Of a stretch of 5,857 nt of DNA, positions 1 through 5,356 are shown in pieces (positions within the stretch are counted from its first letter, which is position 1; every line of letters starts with the position of its first letter). The notes under the pieces were generated by a model, which was given only the letters and a program-made list of their open reading frames with translations, searched no databases and had not been told where the DNA came from. This DNA comes from Treponema sp. (GTDB lineage Bacteria; Spirochaetota; Spirochaetia; Treponematales; Breznakiellaceae): contig JAITAN010000103.1 in assembly GCA_031284105.1 (NCBI GenBank), forward strand, positions 1 to 5,857. Direction: 5' to 3'. The position numbers were made by a program, and so were the translations under genes.

Positions 1-167
1 GCCGTTAATTTGGTTTCGTAATCCGTAAACAAAGTTTGCAAATTCGTTACCTCCGATTGTGGGACATTCCATGCGGCCGCGTTTGCCGCGAGAACCGCGA
101 TAAAGTTGCGGATCCACGCAAGGAAAGCGTTGTCGCCGCGAGGGATGTCCGTGTGTTCTTTAGCCAT
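1..167 (-). CDS. N-terminal part of an uncharacterised protein (MAKEHTDIPRGD...)
   Basis: The frame opens at an ATG at 167 and stays open for 55 codons to the left edge, so the C-terminus is missing. The start is fixed by a strong Shine-Dalgarno AAGGAG (174-179 on the opposite strand) six bases upstream. The visible residues begin MAKEHTDIPRGDNAFLAWIR and continue with an alanine-rich stretch and a helix-like acidic segment. There is no signal peptide and no transmembrane segment in this part. The opening pattern I-P-x-x-D-x-x-F-x-x-W-x-x-N-F reminds me of a family of uncharacterised bacterial proteins that start the same way, but I cannot verify that here and assign no function. The gene lies directly downstream of the 21-bp repeat array at 244-474, which may sit in or near its control region. 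Confidence that it is a real gene is good because of the ribosome binding site and sensible composition. Confidence 0.75.
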   Translation of the reverse strand, partial: MAKEHTDIPRGDNAFLAWIRNFIAVLAANAAAWNVPQSEVTNLQTLFTDYETKLT

Positions 168-173
168 ATACTA

Positions 174-179
174 CTCCTT
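174..179 (-). promoter_or_regulatory. Ribosome binding site of the MAKEHT gene
   Basis: CTCCTT on the plus strand reads AAGGAG on the minus strand, six bases before the ATG at 167. A second purine-rich stretch (AGGAG) lies just upstream. The site decides the start of the partial gene. Confidence 0.8.
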
Positions 180-209
180 CTCCTGTATAGAGTTTGAATG
201 TATAAACCA

Positions 210-226
210 AACCGGAAACTCCGGTT
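210..226. repeat. Small perfect hairpin upstream of the MAKEHT gene
   Basis: AACCGGA (210-216) and TCCGGTT (220-226) form a 7-bp stem with a three-base loop. It lies between the repeat array and the ribosome binding site of the minus-strand gene. It would be in that gene's leader if transcription starts in or beyond the array, or could be an operator. No run of T follows closely enough on the minus strand to make it a clear terminator. Confidence 0.5.
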
Positions 227-243
227 GAGAAAACAGATTTTTG

Positions 244-474
244 GTTATGCGCGATGAAGGGATTGTTATGTCCGGCGTTTTTTTGGTTAGGCTCGACGAG
301 ACGTTTGTTATACTAAACGAGACGCTCGTTATGCTTAACAGGACTTCCGTTATGCTTAACGGAACATTCGTTATGGTAAACGAGGCTCTCGTTATGGTAA
401 ACGGAACCTTCGTTATACCTAACGGGACTCTCGTTATGCTTAACGGAACATTCGTTATGCCTGCTGAAACGCCC
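244..474. repeat. Tandem array of eleven 21-bp units with an embedded GTT-N6-AAC dyad
   Basis: The box GTTA occurs at 244, 265, 286, 307, 328, 349, 370, 391, 412, 433 and 454, an exact 21-base step every time. The unit cores read GTTATGCTTAAC (units 5, 6 and 10), GTTATGGTAAAC (7 and 8), GTTATACTAAAC (4) and GTTATACCTAAC (9), so units 4 to 10 all contain the inverted pair GTT-N6-AAC. Units 6 and 10 are identical over all 21 bases. Units 1 to 3 and 11 keep only the first half-site, so the array decays at both edges. Because 21 is divisible by three, long frames stay open on both strands (about 97 codons plus, 115 codons minus). Neither has a ribosome binding site or an ATG start, so I treat the array as non-coding. 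Function is unknown: it could be a phased protein-binding array upstream of the gene at 167 or simply an expanded minisatellite. Confidence 0.9.
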
Positions 475-902
475 GTGTGTCCGTTCAGGACGTGCGGGCG
501 GGGAATCGGGGGCTTCACGGCACTTCGTTATTAACGCGGGAAATACGGCCGCGGGGACGAGAACATATATGCCGGTTTTACGCGCCGGTTCGCTTATAAA
601 GGGGTTGTTAGTGTTTACGGTATAAGGAGTTCCGGTTAAGAACGGGGGAGGCAGCGGGGGCTATCGCGCCCCGTCAAGGTATGTAGCGGTTTGTTCACTT
701 TTATCAACGCTCCTTTTTAAGCTTGGCCCGTACAGCCGTTAACACTCCGGCTTTGGGAAAATGACTTATGATTGATCAAATATCATTATCGCTTGTTACG
801 GCACGCCGCTCCTTGCGGTACATACGCGCCGCGCGGCATGGTATGGCGCTTGTACTTTGTACGCAGCGAGAAGGTTCCGCCTCACTACGTACAAAAAACC
901 GC
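475..902. other. Intergenic stretch without a convincing gene; several GC-rich palindromes
   Basis: No frame here has both a ribosome binding site and protein-like composition. What can be seen: an off-register palindrome CGTTATTAACG (526-536) related to the array core; GGGGC/GCCCC (657-661 and 668-672); AGCCG/CGGCT around 738-756; an 8-bp palindrome TTGATCAA near 773-780; and a cluster at 806-895 described separately. An open frame on the plus strand from 768 runs into the end of the foldase gene on the other strand and looks like chance. I see no clear terminator for the foldase gene, whose stop codon is at 903-905. Confidence 0.6.
806..895. repeat. Cluster of short inverted repeats (REP-like)
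   Basis: Within 90 bases there are CCGC-N5-GCGG (806-818), a perfect 10-bp palindrome GCCGCGCGGC (828-837), GTAC-TTT-GTAC (852-862), and a longer-range pair TTTGTACG (856-863) with CGTACAAA (888-895). It lies just downstream of the foldase gene. The density of dyads resembles extragenic palindromic elements, but only one copy is in this window, so dispersal cannot be shown. Confidence 0.4.
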
Positions 903-2438
903 TTAATATGCCGGGCTGAAATATTGAAAATACACGGTAAGAAAATCGTCTTTCAGTTTATCGCTCGTAATAAAATGCGCGCTTATTTTTTGTTCCATAA
1001 CGTAGCTTAACCAAAAAGAAGAATATGCGCTTTCGATATAGCCGGCGTTTGTTTCATCCGCGTGTTTTTCTTCCACCGGATATAATATCAGCACGTTGCC
1101 GCCGATTACAATGGGCTTTGACGCGGTATTCAGCGGCGTAGAAAAGGCGGTTTGCCAAAAATTCTCATTCATATTCGCTCCGGAAAGTTCCGGAATAGAC
1201 GTATCAAGAGGCGGAAGGAGCTGATTACCGCCGTAATTAAGGGGAACCGGTCCGAAGTGTTTCTTCTCAAGTTCCCTCTCGCCGGCAACCGTATCGAAAC
1301 CGCGCGCTTGACTATCCATGGCAAAAGAGCCGGCTTCTTCGATAAACCAGTCTTCCACCCGCCCGCGCTCAAAGTCCATGATGTAGGCTTTGATTTTTTG
1401 AACAACCGCAGTATCTGACGTATCCGCAGGACTGGGGTATTCTTCCGCTCTAAAAAACGTCCAGCCTGCATCCGTTCTTATAATGGAACTGAAATCCCCT
1501 TTGGTAAGCGCAAGCACGGCATCGCGCTCCGCTGCGACCGGTATTTCCGAGCTAAGCTCAAACGCCATCTTAATGCCCATATCGCCGCCTTTTTCAGCAG
1601 TAGACGTATCAACGGAGTGGTTCTTCGCCGCTTCCTCAAAGGTTGTGGTACCGTTCCTGATACTTTCTAGTACTTGTCCGGCTTCGGATTCGCTTGTTTT
1701 TATGGCGATCTTTGACAAGTGAACCGTTTGAAAGAGCGCGGCGTTTGAAGCTGCAAAAGCCTTTATTTCCGATTCGGGGTAGGCGTCCAAAGAAAAAGAA
1801 ACCATTTCAAACGTCCGTTCCGGCGAAGCCATAGCCTTAATAAAAGGCGCTTCTTTGGAAGAGACCAGCAAACCGGTCATGTCGCCGGCGTAGCGTTCCT
1901 TGATAAGTTCGTCATAAACCTGCCTCCACAGCGCGGCGCGGGAGGCGTTATCTAGTTGCCGGTACTTGCTTACCGAGAACGTACCGTTATCTTGAAACTG
2001 GGGCAGGCTTGCAACCTCACGATCCACCGCCTCATCGGGAATGGTATACCCTGCGAGCTGCATTTCCTGAAGAATTGCGGTATGAACCACCGTTTGTTCA
2101 AACGCGCCCCGCCAAATCTGGTAGTCCAGATACGGGTTGCTGATATCCTGCCCCGCATTCTGCTGATTCCTTGTGATGGTTTCCCGTATTTGAGCAAAAT
2201 ACCCGCCCGGTATATACGTTATGGGCGTTTTATCGTACGTACCGAACGTCAAATTAGACGAACTGCCTAACCCCACGCCCGGAACAAACGCCGGAACAAA
2301 CACAAACGCAATAATGACGATAACCAACACAAGAATGGTCCCTATAAAAACAGCGGGATGCGCCTTAAACTGGCGTTTAAGCTCCCCTTTTGACGAATCT
2401 TTCGTTTCGAGAAGCGGTTCTTTTTCTTTAGAAGGCAT
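903..2438 (-). CDS. Membrane-anchored SurA/PpiD-like foldase with a parvulin (PpiC) domain
   Basis: This 511-residue protein probably helps fold envelope proteins outside the cytoplasmic membrane. A short basic, charged N-terminus (1-28) is followed by one transmembrane segment (about 29-53, VFIGTILVLVIVIIAFVFV), which acts as an uncleaved signal anchor. Residues about 70-230 resemble the SurA/PpiD N-terminal chaperone region (helical, with 'LDYQIWRGAFEQTVVHTAIL'). Residues about 237-333 match a PpiC rotamase domain: H240, the 'FEEAAKNHSVD' helix, 'GGDMG' (285-289) and 'TDAGW' (322-326). Two usual active-site positions look changed: the late histidine (GYH in Par10) is T327, and the aromatic after the conserved proline appears to be alanine. 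It may therefore act mainly as a chaperone. A further domain of about 170 residues follows. The ATG at 2438 has AGAGGA five bases before it (not counting the A run) and a good promoter upstream. I am confident of the family, less of exact orthology. Confidence 0.88.
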   Translation of the reverse strand: MPSKEKEPLLETKDSSKGELKRQFKAHPAVFIGTILVLVIVIIAFVFVPAFVPGVGLGSSSNLTFGTYDKTPITYIPGGYFAQIRETITRNQQNAGQDISNPYLDYQIWRGAFEQTVVHTAILQEMQLAGYTIPDEAVDREVASLPQFQDNGTFSVSKYRQLDNASRAALWRQVYDELIKERYAGDMTGLLVSSKEAPFIKAMASPERTFEMVSFSLDAYPESEIKAFAASNAALFQTVHLSKIAIKTSESEAGQVLESIRNGTTTFEEAAKNHSVDTSTAEKGGDMGIKMAFELSSEIPVAAERDAVLALTKGDFSSIIRTDAGWTFFRAEEYPSPADTSDTAVVQKIKAYIMDFERGRVEDWFIEEAGSFAMDSQARGFDTVAGERELEKKHFGPVPLNYGGNQLLPPLDTSIPELSGANMNENFWQTAFSTPLNTASKPIVIGGNVLILYPVEEKHADETNAGYIESAYSSFWLSYVMEQKISAHFITSDKLKDDFLTVYFQYFSPAY

Positions 2439-2442
2439 GTTT

Positions 2443-2448
2443 TCCTCT
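2443..2448 (-). promoter_or_regulatory. Ribosome binding site of the foldase gene
   Basis: TCCTCT on the plus strand reads AGAGGA on the minus strand, four bases before the ATG at 2438. This supports the chosen start, which gives the expected cytoplasmic N-tail before the membrane anchor. Confidence 0.7.
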
Positions 2449-2469
2449 CATATCAACTTTAAGTGCGCT

Positions 2470-2499
2470 ATTCTATCATACATACCGATTGCGTGTCAA
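2470..2499 (-). promoter_or_regulatory. Sigma-70-type promoter of the foldase gene
   Basis: On the minus strand a perfect -35 box TTGACA (2499-2494) is followed after 18 bases by TAGAAT (2475-2470), five of six matches to the -10 consensus. Predicted transcription start is near 2463, giving a leader of about 25 bases with the ribosome binding site. It shows that the foldase gene need not be read from the peptidase gene upstream. Confidence 0.7.
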
Positions 2500-2530
2500 C
2501 GAATCCGCCTGCCCTGTGATTCTCTTTTAT

Positions 2531-2638
2531 AAAAAATCTCCGGCGGTATACGGTAGGTCAGACCTCATGAAAAAAGAGCGCCTCATTAAAGCAAAATGCC
2601 GTATCACAGACCAAGGTCTGACCTACCGCGCGCCGGAG
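2531..2638 (-). terminator. Probable intrinsic terminator of the M24 peptidase gene
   Basis: Read on the minus strand, the nested stem ending in CGCCGGAG (left-hand side of the structure) is followed by A and then six T (plus-strand A run 2531-2536). It lies between the peptidase stop codon (2796) and the foldase promoter (2494-2499), where a terminator is expected. The loop is unusually large, about 48 bases, so efficiency is uncertain. Confidence 0.5.
2538..2638. repeat. Nested inverted repeat, MITE-like, probably serving as a terminator
   Basis: Two perfect 15-base arms, CGGTAGGTCAGACCT (2551-2565) and its complement (2614-2628), enclose 48 bases. Outside them is a second perfect pair, CTCCGGCG (2538-2545) and CGCCGGAG (2631-2638), with short unpaired spacers of 5 and 2 bases. 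Within the right half, CAGACC-AA-GGTCTG (2607-2620) forms a local hairpin that competes with the long stem, and the left arm is itself nearly palindromic (AGGTC-A-GACCT). The 13-base string TAGGTCAGACCTC recurs at 5329-5341. No transposase is inside, and no clear target-site duplication is visible. The size and terminal repeats fit a non-autonomous miniature element or a REP-type repeat. Confidence 0.7.
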
Positions 2639-2745
2639 GTGCGGGCCGCGCTCCCCCGCGGCTTTTGCAGGCGGACGGCTAAACGGGCTATCAGGTATAC
2701 TTCCGGGGATACGTGCGTAAAGAACAGGAAGCGTTAAGCCGTAAA

Positions 2746-2778
2746 GGCGCGGGCAAACATTCCCTTGATACCCGCGCC
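2746..2778. repeat. GC-rich inverted repeat after the peptidase gene
   Basis: GGCGCGGG (2746-2753) and CCCGCGCC (2771-2778) form a perfect 8-bp stem with a 17-base loop, 18 bases beyond the peptidase stop codon. No proper T-run follows on the minus strand, so it may protect the mRNA 3' end or assist termination rather than be a full terminator. The rest of 2639-2795 shows no gene. Confidence 0.4.
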
Positions 2779-2795
2779 GCGCGCTATTGCGCATA

Positions 2796-3911
2796 TTACA
2801 AACGCACGATCCGCGTTTTTGTCAACTCTTCGGCGCTCTCCGTAACCAGCACATCGTTCTCAAACCGGCATCCTCCAAGCGCCGGATCGTATAAGCCCGG
2901 TTCAATAGTGAAGATCATGCCGCGTTGCAAAATCCACGGATTTTCAGACGCGCTCCTCAGAAAGGGCGCTTCGTGTATTTCAAGTCCCACGCCGTGTCCC
3001 AGTCCATGCGGCAGGGTTTTTCCATGCTTACCGTACAATTCATCAACGGCTATGGCAATGTCGCGGCCGGAAACGCCGGGCTTTACCATGGCGAGCGCCA
3101 GATCGTACGCCTGTTTCATAAGGGAGAGGAGCATTTCCTGCTCGGGCGCGGCGTCCTGAACAAAGGTCATGGTAACATCGCTGGCGTACCCTTGGTATGT
3201 AAGCCCAAAGTCGAGAATGGAAAGCCCTTTTGCCGTGAACGGGGCGTCCGTATATCCGGGAAAAGCGTGAATACCGAAACTCCGGGAGGGACCTGCGGCC
3301 AAGGTTTCAAAACTGGTACCTTCACACCCCTGTTTTCTCGCCTCGGCTTCGATGAAAAGCGCAACATCGGTTTCGGTCTTGAGCGTTTTGTCTTTCACGT
3401 TTTTTTCCAGGCTCTCTATTATGCCATTGGTAATGAAAGAAAGCGTTCTGTAAATACGCATTTCTTCCTCATCTTTAACCGCGCGCCTTTGTTCAACCTC
3501 CGCGGCGATTCCATTGCTCCGGCACACCAATTCATAATCAGCCAGCTCTTTCTGATAGTTCAAGAAAAGCGGGTGCGGCGTTACCGCGGGCGCTTCGATG
3601 CGGCTATGCGCTTTTATATGAAAATACTCCGCTGCGCGCGGAAGGGCTTGTATGGCAGCGCGTCCGAAATCGTTGTACGGCGCAACCGCGTCCGCATCGG
3701 CAAACAGATGCGCCATGTTGATATCCCACGGCATAAGCAGGCTTTTTCCGTCCGCTGCGGACAGAAATAACAAGGCGTCGCCCGGCTGACCGGTAAGCCA
3801 GCGGATCGCGGGATCGCGTCTTCCCTCGGTATCTTCAAACATGACCAAAGCGATATTTTCTTTAGCCATCCAATCGTATATTGCTTCACGGCGTGTTTTG
3901 TACGTATTCAT
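2796..3911 (-). CDS. M24 family metallopeptidase (Xaa-Pro aminopeptidase/dipeptidase type)
   Basis: The 371-residue protein should be a cytoplasmic dinuclear-metal peptidase that removes an N-terminal residue before proline or splits Xaa-Pro dipeptides. Residues about 1-135 form the creatinase-type N-terminal domain, and about 145-371 the pita-bread catalytic domain. All five metal ligands of the family are visible: D234 (ILDFG), D245 (YASD), H306 (HGLGHGVG), E337 (FTIEPG) and E351 (RFEND). The accessory histidines H215 (GIHAFPG) and H313 (EIHEAP) are also present, so the enzyme looks fully active. Length is normal for short PepQ/YpdF-like members, and substrate preference cannot be read from sequence. 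The start at 3911 is the first ATG and lacks a Shine-Dalgarno site. A promoter places the transcription start at or beside the ATG, which suggests a leaderless message. It is transcribed away from the lipoprotein gene at 4147. Confidence 0.93.
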   Translation of the reverse strand: MNTYKTRREAIYDWMAKENIALVMFEDTEGRRDPAIRWLTGQPGDALLFLSAADGKSLLMPWDINMAHLFADADAVAPYNDFGRAAIQALPRAAEYFHIKAHSRIEAPAVTPHPLFLNYQKELADYELVCRSNGIAAEVEQRRAVKDEEEMRIYRTLSFITNGIIESLEKNVKDKTLKTETDVALFIEAEARKQGCEGTSFETLAAGPSRSFGIHAFPGYTDAPFTAKGLSILDFGLTYQGYASDVTMTFVQDAAPEQEMLLSLMKQAYDLALAMVKPGVSGRDIAIAVDELYGKHGKTLPHGLGHGVGLEIHEAPFLRSASENPWILQRGMIFTIEPGLYDPALGGCRFENDVLVTESAEELTKTRIVRL

Positions 3912-3917
3912 AAACAG

Positions 3918-3946
3918 AGTATGCCATGTTTTGCGAGGTTTGACAA
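3918..3946 (-). promoter_or_regulatory. Promoter of the M24 peptidase gene, predicting a leaderless mRNA
   Basis: On the minus strand TTGTCA (3946-3941, five of six to TTGACA) is followed after exactly 17 bases by CATACT (3923-3918, four of six to TATAAT). Only six bases, CTGTTT, separate the -10 box from the ATG at 3911, so the usual start point falls on the A of the start codon. The absence of a ribosome binding site agrees with this. Confidence 0.6.
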
Positions 3947-4093
3947 GGTTTTAAAATTTCTGATTTGATTGCCTAATGGAAAAAGGGGGAAAGGGAAAAG
4001 CGCGCGTGCGGCGCCGGCGCATGGCCTGCCCGCTGCGGTCCACGGTATGCAGGCATATGAAATGATGAAAATATAGAAAACAAGGACGAAATG

Positions 4094-4123
4094 TTAGAAA
4101 AACGGCTGCCGATGGTGTATAAT
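4094..4123 (+). promoter_or_regulatory. Promoter of the lipoprotein gene
   Basis: A perfect -10 box TATAAT lies at 4118-4123. The best -35 candidate, TTAGAA (4094-4099, 18-base spacer), is poor, which suggests that the promoter depends on an activator or on other -10 contacts. The predicted start is near 4130, giving a leader of under 20 bases that contains the ribosome binding site. Confidence 0.6.
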
Positions 4124-4130
4124 ATACCAT
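4112..4130. promoter_or_regulatory. Palindrome over the -10 box, candidate operator
   Basis: ATGGTGTATAATATACCAT is a 19-base palindrome centred on 4121 with one mismatched pair (4117/4125). It covers the -10 box of the lipoprotein promoter, the classic position for a repressor site. AT-rich -10 regions can be partly symmetric by chance, but the ATGGT/ACCAT arms extend past the box. Confidence 0.4.
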
Positions 4131-4133
4131 AGA

Positions 4134-4141
4134 GGAAGGAG
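4134..4141 (+). promoter_or_regulatory. Ribosome binding site of the lipoprotein gene
   Basis: GGAAGGAG ends five bases before the ATG at 4147. It fixes the start that yields a short lipoprotein signal peptide. Confidence 0.85.
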
Positions 4142-4146
4142 ATCGT

Positions 4147-5214
4147 ATGAGTAGGTGGTTATGGATTTCTTTAGGATTCCTGCTGGGGAGCTGCGCTACC
4201 GCCGGCAGGACGCCGTATAACGATGAGGGCGTGGTTGTTTCCCTTGATCGGGCGATTCTCAATGCCGCGGAGATAATCAAGGCGGATTTGGAGGAGGGAA
4301 CAACCATAGCGGTACTTGATTTTAATTCGGGCGGCGGTAAGCTCGACGAGTATGTGATGGAGGAACTGGAAATCGCCTTGGTCAGCGGAAAAAAGCTCGA
4401 TGTGAAAGAGAAAAAAGCCATTGATCAGGTGAGACAGCAGAAGCTGCTGCAATTACAGGGGGATGTAAGCGACGATACCGCGGCGGCAATCGGCAAGGAA
4501 CAGGGCTGGACGGTTATCATATTGGGGAATCTCTTTGATATGAAAGATACCTACCGGTTCAGGATACGGGCGGTTAAGGTGGTGGAAGGCATAATAGCCA
4601 CGGCCTATGCCGTAGATTTAAGCATCGGCGATAGGAAGGCGCGGAACCTGCTTGATGGAAGGAAGCCGCCGCAGCTCCCCTTGCAGACCGAAGCTCCGGC
4701 GAAAGATGATGCGCCCCTTCAGAGCGGCCTCGCGAAGAAGGGGTATATAGATATGCCGCTACATGTCGCATGGGATGAAGAATCTATAGGCGGCGGATTC
4801 GGAGGGGGTTTCTATTTCTCTCCGCTGCCCTATGTCGCCGTTGGTATGGATGTTATGGATACCGCTATCACTTTCACCGGCAGCAACAGCGATATAATGA
4901 GTTTTCTCCCTGTCCATGCCGGGGTCTTATTCCCGGTAACGAAACGCATTTCTGCTGCGTGTTACGGGACCATGCATTGGCTTGGAGTGACGGATGGGAA
5001 GTATGAGCCGCTTCTCCATGGCGAGACTTATAAGACCGCTAGCGGCGATGATTCTTGGGGAGGCGTGTTTATCACGCCCGGGATTAAAGCCGGCTTGTTA
5101 TTCGACTTAAGCGACGGAGAAGGAATAGGTTTATCGCTCATGTATAAGGGGTATTGGTTTAGGGACCGGTATGTCAACGCCGTAGGGCTTGGAGTCTTTG
5201 CGGACATTATATAG
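4147..5214 (+). CDS. Envelope lipoprotein: CsgG/LpoB-like domain plus barrel-like C-terminal region
   Basis: The 355-residue product starts with a short signal peptide (MSRWLWISLGFLLGSC) whose lipobox L-G-S-C puts the lipidated cysteine at 16. Residues about 28-160 resemble the CsgG/LpoB-type fold common in spirochaete lipoproteins: an N-terminal helix, 'TIAVLDFNSGGGKLDEYVMEE' (first 20 residues from 53), 'KKLDVKEKKAIDQV' and 'GWTVIILGNLFDM'. A proline- and charge-rich linker spans about 170-195. Residues about 200-355 are glycine- and aromatic-rich alternating strands (GGGFGGGFYFSPLPYVAVG, GVFITPGIKAGLLF, IGLSLMYKGYWF) like an outer-membrane beta-barrel or a barrel-like domain. The function is not known; a role in outer-membrane assembly or secretion is only inferred. 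It stands alone, with its own promoter and terminator, and diverges from the peptidase gene. Confidence 0.85.
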   Translation: MSRWLWISLGFLLGSCATAGRTPYNDEGVVVSLDRAILNAAEIIKADLEEGTTIAVLDFNSGGGKLDEYVMEELEIALVSGKKLDVKEKKAIDQVRQQKLLQLQGDVSDDTAAAIGKEQGWTVIILGNLFDMKDTYRFRIRAVKVVEGIIATAYAVDLSIGDRKARNLLDGRKPPQLPLQTEAPAKDDAPLQSGLAKKGYIDMPLHVAWDEESIGGGFGGGFYFSPLPYVAVGMDVMDTAITFTGSNSDIMSFLPVHAGVLFPVTKRISAACYGTMHWLGVTDGKYEPLLHGETYKTASGDDSWGGVFITPGIKAGLLFDLSDGEGIGLSLMYKGYWFRDRYVNAVGLGVFADII

Positions 5215-5245
5215 TCTCGTCCGCCTTGTATAGCCGCGGTCGGTG

Positions 5246-5300
5246 AAAGCGGGTTTGTCTGCGGGGGCCGGTTCCCTCGCGGCAAGCCCGCTTTTTTGTT
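5246..5300 (+). terminator. Strong intrinsic terminator of the lipoprotein gene
   Basis: AAAGCGGGTTTG (5246-5257) pairs with CAAGCCCGCTTT (5283-5294) over 12 positions with one G-U pair. The GC-rich loop can fold further, and a run of six T (5292-5297) overlaps the stem end. It begins 31 bases after the stop codon. Confidence 0.85.
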
Positions 5301-5328
5301 GTTCATTATCACTGCCCTCGCCGCAGGT

Positions 5329-5341
5329 TAGGTCAGACCTC
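5329..5341. repeat. Second occurrence of the TAGGTCAGACCTC motif
   Basis: The 13 bases are identical to 2554-2566, part of the left arm of the nested inverted repeat. Preceding bases differ (GGT-TAGG here, CGG-TAGG there), and no matching opposite arm is found nearby. It is therefore a solo arm, a remnant, or an independent short palindromic site (AGGTC-A-GACCT). Confidence 0.5.
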
Positions 5342-5356
5342 GCCGTACGGAACGCG

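Noticed and set aside
244..474. CRISPR array
   Set aside because: The repeat recurs every 21 bases with no unique spacers of 25-40 bases, and no cas genes are in the window.
244..474. Plasmid-type iteron origin
   Set aside because: The period fits, but there is no replication initiator gene, no AT-rich unwinding region and no DnaA-box cluster nearby.
171..518. Minus-strand open frame of 115 codons through the first array
   Set aside because: GTG start without a Shine-Dalgarno site and low-complexity heptad repeats. It is kept only as a finding to test, not annotated as a gene.
241..534. Plus-strand open frame of 97 codons through the first array
   Set aside because: It begins with TTG, has no ribosome binding site, and its openness follows from a repeat length divisible by three.
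768..1010. Plus-strand open frame of 80 codons
   Set aside because: It overlaps the end of the foldase gene on the opposite strand, covers the palindrome cluster and has no ribosome binding site.
2489..2794. Open frames on both strands between the foldase and peptidase genes
   Set aside because: Both run through the inverted repeat, have no ribosome binding site and have repeat-derived composition.
2925..3770. Long plus-strand open frame (281 codons) opposite the peptidase gene
   Set aside because: The minus-strand peptidase has all catalytic residues of M24, and this frame is its antisense shadow with unnatural composition.
3951..4421. Minus-strand open frame of 156 codons over the divergent promoter region
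   Set aside because: It is antisense to the lipoprotein gene start and covers its promoter and ribosome binding site; the serine-rich composition is typical of a shadow frame.
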